A stretch of 62,000 nucleotides of DNA from Phoronis australis (lineage: Eukaryota > Phoronida > Phoronidae): NCBI GenBank assembly GCA_002633005.1, contig NMRA01000024.1:1619177-1681176 (forward strand). Direction: 5' to 3'. The notes under the pieces were generated by a model. That model was not told the origin of the DNA, searched no databases, and saw only the letters and a program-made list of their open reading frames with translations. Position 1 is the first letter of the stretch, and each line of letters begins with the position of its first letter. A program made the position numbers and the translations under genes. Positions 55,157 through 62,000 of this stretch are shown here, one piece after another.

Positions 55157-57400
55157 CAACTTTGCATATAAGGTGTTTAACTTCAGGGGCCTCAAAAATC
55201 TTTCACAAGATCAATCAATTAATTCAATGCACTTAGAGCCTCATATTCACTTCCTCTATTGTTGTATGATTAGATGCTGAAGTCGTGCATGCACTAAAAT
55301 CTTATTCCAGTGGGTCTCAGCTTTCAACTCCAGCACGCACAAGTAACAACTCTTTGCTTTCCATCATATTGAGCCGACAGCTGTCCCACAATGCATTTGA
55401 AAAACGACAGCAGCACCACTAACAGAGGCTGTTTCCAAATGAAACTCCAAGAATTATTATTGGCAGGAAATATGAGAGAACATAATTTCAGTGTTCTAAT
55501 TAAATACTGAAGCTTCATCACAGACACAATGGGATCACAAAGTCGTTTGGCTGAATATTCTTCCAGGGAGGTCTATATTTGAGTCCCTCCTACCACCAAG
55601 AGCACTCAATATAACCCATTAGGTCATACCTGGTTATAGGCTAGGAGTCATTCTATAACATTTAACACCCTGGCACACCATTAGCCATTGTCAGATTGTC
55701 AGACATTTAATTCCAGGTAGCGACAGGGTGTCTATTCAGTGTGTCACAATCGACAATGCCAGCGATGAAATTCCATCACAGGTAAATGACAGCAGGTATC
55801 AAGAGGAGCTTAATAACTCAGCCAGTAAAAGTCTACTGCCATAGACTACACTATTCAAATTATTGAAGGCACTGAGCCATGGCCTGAACAAATCTCCACC
55901 TGACTTATTGAATAAACATTCAAGCTTGGGCCAGGTGCAGAAGAAAAGCTTGCCAGCTGCCTCAAATGAAAGTTAGCCAACTTCTCCCCTGAACAAAAGT
56001 TAGGATTTTCTTCTCATGAGGTAGCCAAATATTCCACTTGTTTGATTTTTCAACTCACAAGAACAAATCCTCACAACTGGCCATCAAAATTCAACCATTC
56101 GCTCACACTACATCAAAGAAGGTCCATTGCGGGTAACCGTGAACTTTAAGCTTTCTTGTATTTGACCCAGCTAGCTTGGCTTGAGGCTCTTCACAAGCAT
56201 CAAGCCTATGTCATTTTAAACAATGATGAGTTCTCCCCAAATGTACTCGAACAAACAGTGAGGGCTGGTCTGTTAGAAAAATCGTGAACCTCCAAGGCGT
56301 GTGCAGAAATCTTGAGCCATGTTTTAAAAGCCCTGAACTATGTTTAAAATAGAGTAAGCCATGTTTAAGGGGTTTTCTGTTGTGCACATTGCAAGCGAAG
56401 AAAAATGATTGAAACACTGTTGCCTAATAGTGCTTATGTTCATGAAGTGACATGCTTGCAAAGTCGAGCTATGGGTTATTATGGCCACTGAAGTGAGTTT
56501 GCACGAAGGGGAATTACGATGCTCTGTTTCAGCAACGTACGGACGTTTGAGAAGGGAGAACCCTGCGATGTCAACAAATGTTGGCAAACACAAGAGTCCA
56601 CTACTAACGCTGTTTATTTCCAGGGTTTTTTAATAACATCAATGTGAACGAGAGAGTTGAACCCACCAAGACGGAGATAAAACCTAACTCAGTGACCACT
56701 TGCAAGGAGTTGTATGCACTTACTTTTAGGACGATAGTCGTTGTAGTCCCTCCGTGGAAAGGTTCCCGCCATTTAGCTAGAAGCTGCGCCCTCTTTTATC
56801 ATTGGCTACAAAACACATATTGACATGGAGTAAATTAATTACGTAGAACTGGACGACAATGTAGATGTGACATTGAGTCAAATATAACAGGAATCCTTAC
56901 AAACATAAGACCAATATGGTATAAATCCTCTAGTTTGGAACAGAGAAAATTTTTTGTTTTTTTCTGCTCAATACAAGAACTGGAACCAAATTTTACATTT
57001 AGGCAATATTGGTTGTCCCAAATTTAAGAATTATGATCAACAAACAATCACTCGCCTCGATGTTACACAATATGAAACATTGCGTCGGCAGCTATTTTCA
57101 CCACTATTATGAACTGTCAAGTCTACTTTCGGACACAGATGATACCACACAAAGTGTCCGACATTTGAGAAATATAATGAACGCCAAAACCCCACAAGTC
57201 ACAATATGCGTAATGAAGAAAATTCAACTTTGGATTGAATCTAAATACCCCAAATTTCAGAGGCTGTTCCAAACTGAAGAAATTTTACCATAACTCCACC
57301 TAGTGTCTGAACATTGCATCAGCAACTTGATTCCCAGCTTATAAACAGCAGTATTACTTTGATTGCTTTACCTTAAATGTTGCCTGTGCAGGCCAACCTA

Positions 57401-57562
57401 CTGAGTTATATATATATATATATATTCAATTAACATGGGATGTTATATAACACATGAAACACAATCAAGATCACTACAATCTGAGTTATATATATATATA
57501 TGTATTCAATTAACATGGGATGTTATATAACGCATGAAAAACAATCAAGATCACTACAATCT
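57401..57562. repeat. 80 bp tandem duplication with TA microsatellite
   Basis: CTGAGTTATATATATATATA begins at 57401 and 57481, each followed by TCAATTAACATGGGATGTTA. Confidence 0.95.
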
Positions 57563-58547
57563 GAGCTCATGTTCCTCTTCTCACCTACAAGGAATTACTA
57601 ATGCTTCACAGATACTAGCCTAAACTGGTACTCATTTCCATTCATAACGCTACTGGAAGACAGTCTCAGCTGGGTACTATGCACCTGTGGATAACATAAA
57701 ATCTGGCCAATTTAGGACACAATATAGACAGCGGACAAGTGAAATACTATTGTCTCACTTCTCCATAAAAGATATGTTGTACAACATAATGGTTTTCCAT
57801 ACATTTTCAGGTTTTGTATCATACCATAGCTCCGGTAAACAGCAATGGTCGGATATAAAGTGCCTGCAATCTGAGAACCAGTTTTCCCCACTGAATAACA
57901 GGCATCAAACTGGTTCTCAAAATATGGGCACGTTATATCTGACTATTGCTCAGGTCAGCTACCACCAGAGACTATTTTGATAAACTGTGGGTGCTTATGC
58001 TTATAGCAATGCTAGAACCCCTTGAAAAATGAAACAGCAATTTTTGCAATTATCTTCATCAGAAATTGTGAGATTTTATGACAGGATCAGTTTGCTAATG
58101 ACAACAGACCCCACAAATATGACAACCGAGTTGATGTTGACTGATGAGAGGGACTAGACATTGAAACCAATTAATGTACAATCAATTAACAGCAAGACCA
58201 AAGTCATGACTTTTTAAAAGAAAATATTGCCAATTCACACTGGTGTGTTGCCCAGGCAACAGTATTTCGGGTGAAGTGAAAGTTCAAAAAATCTCAGCCC
58301 TTTCTAGAACTGCAAGCTTATGTCTCTGAATTTAGCTGCTTGGCACAAAAATAACTGTCGAAGTGATTTTCCTTTTTTCAAAGGCAGACTACATTTGGTG
58401 TACAACTCAGTATTTCATACTGTTTCACGATATCTAAATTTTTTTATAAATTTGAAAAAAGTTACCATTCCATCATATTTTACATAATGATCAATGTCAT
58501 TGTTCTATCCAGATACCATGGTTAGTAGAAAGCAATCGCATTTTAGC

Positions 58548-58715
58548 AGCACCAGCACCACTATCACCAGCACCACTATCACCAGCACCACTATCACCAG
58601 CACTACTATCACCAGCAAAATCACCAGTACCACTATCACCAGCACCAATATCACCACCACTATCACCACTTCTATGACCACCACAATTATCACCACCACA
58701 ATTGTCACCAACAAG
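58548..58715. repeat. CACCACTATCACCAG minisatellite
   Basis: A 15-base unit repeats about ten times with substitutions; Thr/Ile/Ser translations in one frame and a Gly/Asp-rich one on the other strand are by-products. Confidence 0.95.
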
Positions 58716-60279
58716 CTTCACAGAAGAACCTGCATCAAACACTGAGAGCTCAGGCCTCCAGAGTTCCAGACTCCACCATAATGAACACCAGGTGCCAGTG
58801 CTGCTGTACGGAGGATTCATATACAAACCCTGGGATATTGCAGAAGTCCCATGGCGAATTGTTTATAGCTAAGCTCTGTGTAATTTAAACAGGTCAATTC
58901 AATTATTCAGTAGTTATTCCTATAACCAATTCGGGCCTTCTGTCACCAAAGATTCATTGCCTATGGCAAAATTTCACCAATTTAGGACATACCATGCAGA
59001 AGAATGGACTTTGGTTCTTCATATTTTCTTCACAGTAATATCATCATTAAAAATAAATGCTGATCACTATTAAAGACATAGTTTTACAGCAAAACAACTA
59101 TAACTACCAATGTTCAGCACAGTTGTGGCTATTCAAAACATAATCAGGCTTGGAAACATGAAAAAGGACAATTTTAGCAATTATTTTTGTCTGAAACTGT
59201 TGAGGTTGTACAATATTCAGCCAAAGAACCAAAGGTAGTCTTAAATGACACAATGGGAAATCTTTTGACATTTGAGGCAAGAACATTTTGTAACAGATAA
59301 TGAACATTCCTTGCCAAATCCCATGCAGGTGTGGCTATTCTGAATTTTGGAACAAATTGTTTAAATTTTACCCGCAAAACGTTTGGTTGTTACAATAAAA
59401 AAATGAACTTGTAATCTAGCCATATAAAAAAACATGTGCAGTGCTTTGCTACCAAATTTTGAAGATCAATCTAACCACATTATAACATAATTACTAGTAC
59501 TAGGTTGTTTGTGGTTTGACCCCGACAATCTTTTCAGTATTCAGTTTACAGGAAGTCATTTTTCAGGTTTATATCGTACAGTTCATTCAGCAATGACTGG
59601 TCGGTGCAGTTTGTCTCATGAATTGAAGAATTTTTAAAGAACTATTGAGAGTAATTCAAGGCAAACTCAATGTGAACTCAAGATCATCTTGGTGTGCATT
59701 AACTCCAACTCCCTTTCGTACTTAGGAAAATCTTTAAAAAGAGGTTTCAATCAAATTGGCAAAATTAATGTTATATACATTTTCAATAAATACAATGTAT
59801 AAAATATAAATTAAGAATAACAGCTGTTATTCATTTCAAAAATGTTTTCGGGAATAAAATATGAAAATTGAAATAGCATAAACTCAGACTTTCAACTATT
59901 TTGAAGGCTAAATGCTGAAATTCAGGAGTGTATGAATCATGCTTAGACTGGAAGCATTATTTACAGATGTTTGAAGTTGAAAAAAGAAAAGCATTAAGTT
60001 TGTATAACTCATACTTTTATGAAAAACAAGAAAACAAAATTTCAATTCTTTGCAAGTTACAGATTGGTAAGATTGAATGTAGGAAGCCAGCTAGCTAACA
60101 TTGTATGACTGAACATCAAGAAATAGTTAGGAATCAATGTGAGTAATAAGTAGGCAATTTAAGCAAAGCTTACTTTAGAATTCCACTCAACCTCCATTTG
60201 CAATTCTCCCACAATGAAGCAAACATCAAATTGTAGCACAGTCAAATGTGCGTAAGTTCGCATTTGGGCAATTAAATGA

Positions 60280-60462
60280 GAAGGACTGCAAATAAGTTTG
60301 ATTGCGGAAGTATTTGTTCCAGTTGGAAGGAATTAAAGGCATCAATGGCCTCCTAAGGTGACCCTCTGTGCACAAAAGGTACTTATAGCAACTTGACTTT
60401 GATGTTTTAATCAGTGTGAGGTACAATTTGCAGAAAAGCTCCTGGCTCCATCGTATATCTAA
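60280..60462 (-). mobile_element. Diverged arm of the 23.8 kb Mutator-like element
   Basis: GGAAGTATTTGTTCCAGTTG, CCTCCTAAGGTGACCCTCTG and GGTACTTATAGCAACTTGAC match the right arm of the 24493-24756 TIR in order. The outer terminus is lost. One arm only. Confidence 0.65.
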
Positions 60463-62000
60463 CAAAAAGTTACAAATTTCAAAATACAGGAAATAGAATC
60501 AAATGAAACATGCACATATGCACATGGAGTTATAATTAAGACATACCATAAGTCTGGAGACTATTCAGTCAAGAAAATTTGAACAAATCGACGAAAATCT
60601 GTCACGGTTTGCTCGAGTTTCTCTTACCAGGTGCCATTTTGAGGAAGATACATGAAATCACGCATGTTTAGGTATACAAATCTTAAAAACTTCTCCTGAT
60701 ACCTTCTCATGCTATTTTGCAAGTGTCACATAACAGCGTCACGCACTTCGCTCAGTCTCGCGCTAGCCTTTGCCTAACTCACGTGACTTAGTTGAAATAC
60801 TTTGTGATTATTGCGCGCGTGGTGAAAAAGTTAACGGTGACCAAAAAAGTGGAGTTGGAATTCTTCACCAAAGTTACCATAATTCTCTTAACTATGCTTC
60901 ATCAAAGTCAAAGATATGTGGAGAAGTAGAAAAGGCCACTGAAGAAAGTAAGTGCTTTTTTAAGTGATAGTTTAAGTGTGGAATGTATTTTTGACAAGGT
61001 GAAAATTCCTAATCGGTGGCCGGATTTGGCCAACTGCCCGTTTAAAATACACAGGATGAAATTCGTACAGAAAGCGATGGGGAGTATAGCAGCCCCTAAG
61101 TTCCTAACCGGCCAACCGAGCCCGAGAGGCTACGTGTTGCCTATACTGCCACTGGGACCACATATTGATGATAGTCACTGTCATCAATTTTTAGTTCAAT
61201 ATTTATTCGGCCACATTTTTACCCACATCGGTCCAAAGCTGTATAATGATATAGCTGTGTAACAAGGGGATAAAACCACGGGGACATGGGACATCGACCT
61301 TGTCCCTCGGCCTCAGAATGTCTTAATTAATTAATTAGTAGGCCTACTGACCAGCGGCCTCAACTGGCTGTGACTATGTTGTCAGAGACACCAGAGTTGG
61401 TTGGAACGCAAGACCTTTTGACAAAGTAAGCACGTATTAATTACTACATCGGTTTAATACAAACCTTCAACATATTGACAAATCCGACTGTGTATCGTCG
61501 TGAACGGCGAGAACTCTCTTAAGTTTACAACTTTCCACGAGAACTCACCAATACTTAAAAGAGCAGTTCATTTATTACAGGGGGTGTCAATTCTATGTCT
61601 GTAATATTTCAGTTGCTAAAACTTCAACAACGAAGAATTAAATGTTGTTTTCTTATGCATTTAAATACAAAAATGAATTTCACAAAGCATTTAAAGCGAT
61701 GAAATATTTCCGATGTATTATTGAGAATTTTAGGAAATCGATCTTCCCTACCAAATTCCATTGCCAAACGTTCAAACGTTCCCGTCGTGCACCTTGGTCG
61801 ATTCAGCATTATTTAGTGTTGAGCTAATGCCAATGAAAGAACTTTAAAAAAGTACAATTACTATCTAAGAGAGGCTTTTAAGTTGCTTTAAAATACATAA
61901 TCTGCTTTTTTGTTGACATTTTGTTTATTTTGAAGCGTTTGTGAGACTATATAACGATTTTATAATAAAAAATAAACCGCAGCGCTAGTGGCACTCCACC

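Larger units (their letters stand above)
55157..62000. other. No confident gene
   Basis: Apart from the arrays and the Mutator-like arm, only two frames look protein-like. One at 60770-60967 (LVEILCDYCARGEKV) has no ATG. One at 60978-61262 (NRWPDLANCPFKIHRMKFVQ) is 94 codons, starts with GTG and ends at TAA. They are adjacent in one direction and might be exons or a transposon ORF, unidentified. Confidence 0.3.

Noticed and set aside
58494-58826. Thr/Ile-rich or Gly/Asp-rich protein
   Set aside because: By-product of the 15-base minisatellite.

Overview
The window looks like a piece of a repeat-rich animal nuclear genome, most likely a marine invertebrate; the exact phylum cannot be fixed from this sequence. 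The signs are a multi-exon gene with GT-AG introns, long non-coding tracts, Penelope-like and RTE-like retroelement remnants, several TIR elements and short satellites. Two assembly gaps (17468-18045 and 34035-34796) and five single N bases (22136, 38582, 40314, 41712, 42965) break it up.

The one convincing host gene is on the minus strand between about 12.8 kb and 6.05 kb. It is a five-exon gene for a secreted thermolysin-type (M4) metallopeptidase. It has a hydrophobic leader, an FTP/PepSY-like propeptide spread over exons 1-4, and a catalytic domain in the last exon with HELGH, the third zinc-binding Glu 20 residues later, and a catalytic-type His. Exon phases match at all four junctions. 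An AATAAA signal follows the stop. The first exon has no in-frame ATG, so the true 5' end is unresolved. The last intron carries a 1.75 kb repeat element.

Left to right: 0.8-1.4 kb is a degenerate array of short imperfect palindromes; 1.4-2.6 kb a broken RTE-type LINE; 3.1-3.6 kb a Penelope-like fragment with a GIY-YIG domain and inverted ends; 6-12.8 kb the M4 gene; 14 kb a TG microsatellite; 15.8-16.1 kb a small TIR element; 19.85-20.4 kb a second Penelope-like fragment; 20.9-22.2 kb degenerate repeats. From 23.4 to 32.5 kb lies a nested mobile-element zone: two direct LTR-like repeats, a decayed minus-strand gag with two zinc knuckles, a 921 bp Mutator-like element with about 270 bp TIRs and an exact 9 bp duplication, a broken THAP domain, and a 3.5 kb TTAA-flanked element containing a transposase-like remnant. 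From 36 to 62 kb the sequence has almost no recognisable genes. It holds an acidic repeat-containing ORF (36.46-36.85 kb), small TIR elements and at least nine tandem repeat arrays.

The most interesting unnamed signal is a repeat family at 7.28-9.03, 41.10-41.79 and 42.97-43.47 kb. It is built of three alternating modules of about 150 bp. Each module carries one near-palindromic motif close to the published CTCF core, giving 13 such motifs in three copies. All functional statements are read from the sequence and from memory of families; no searches were run.
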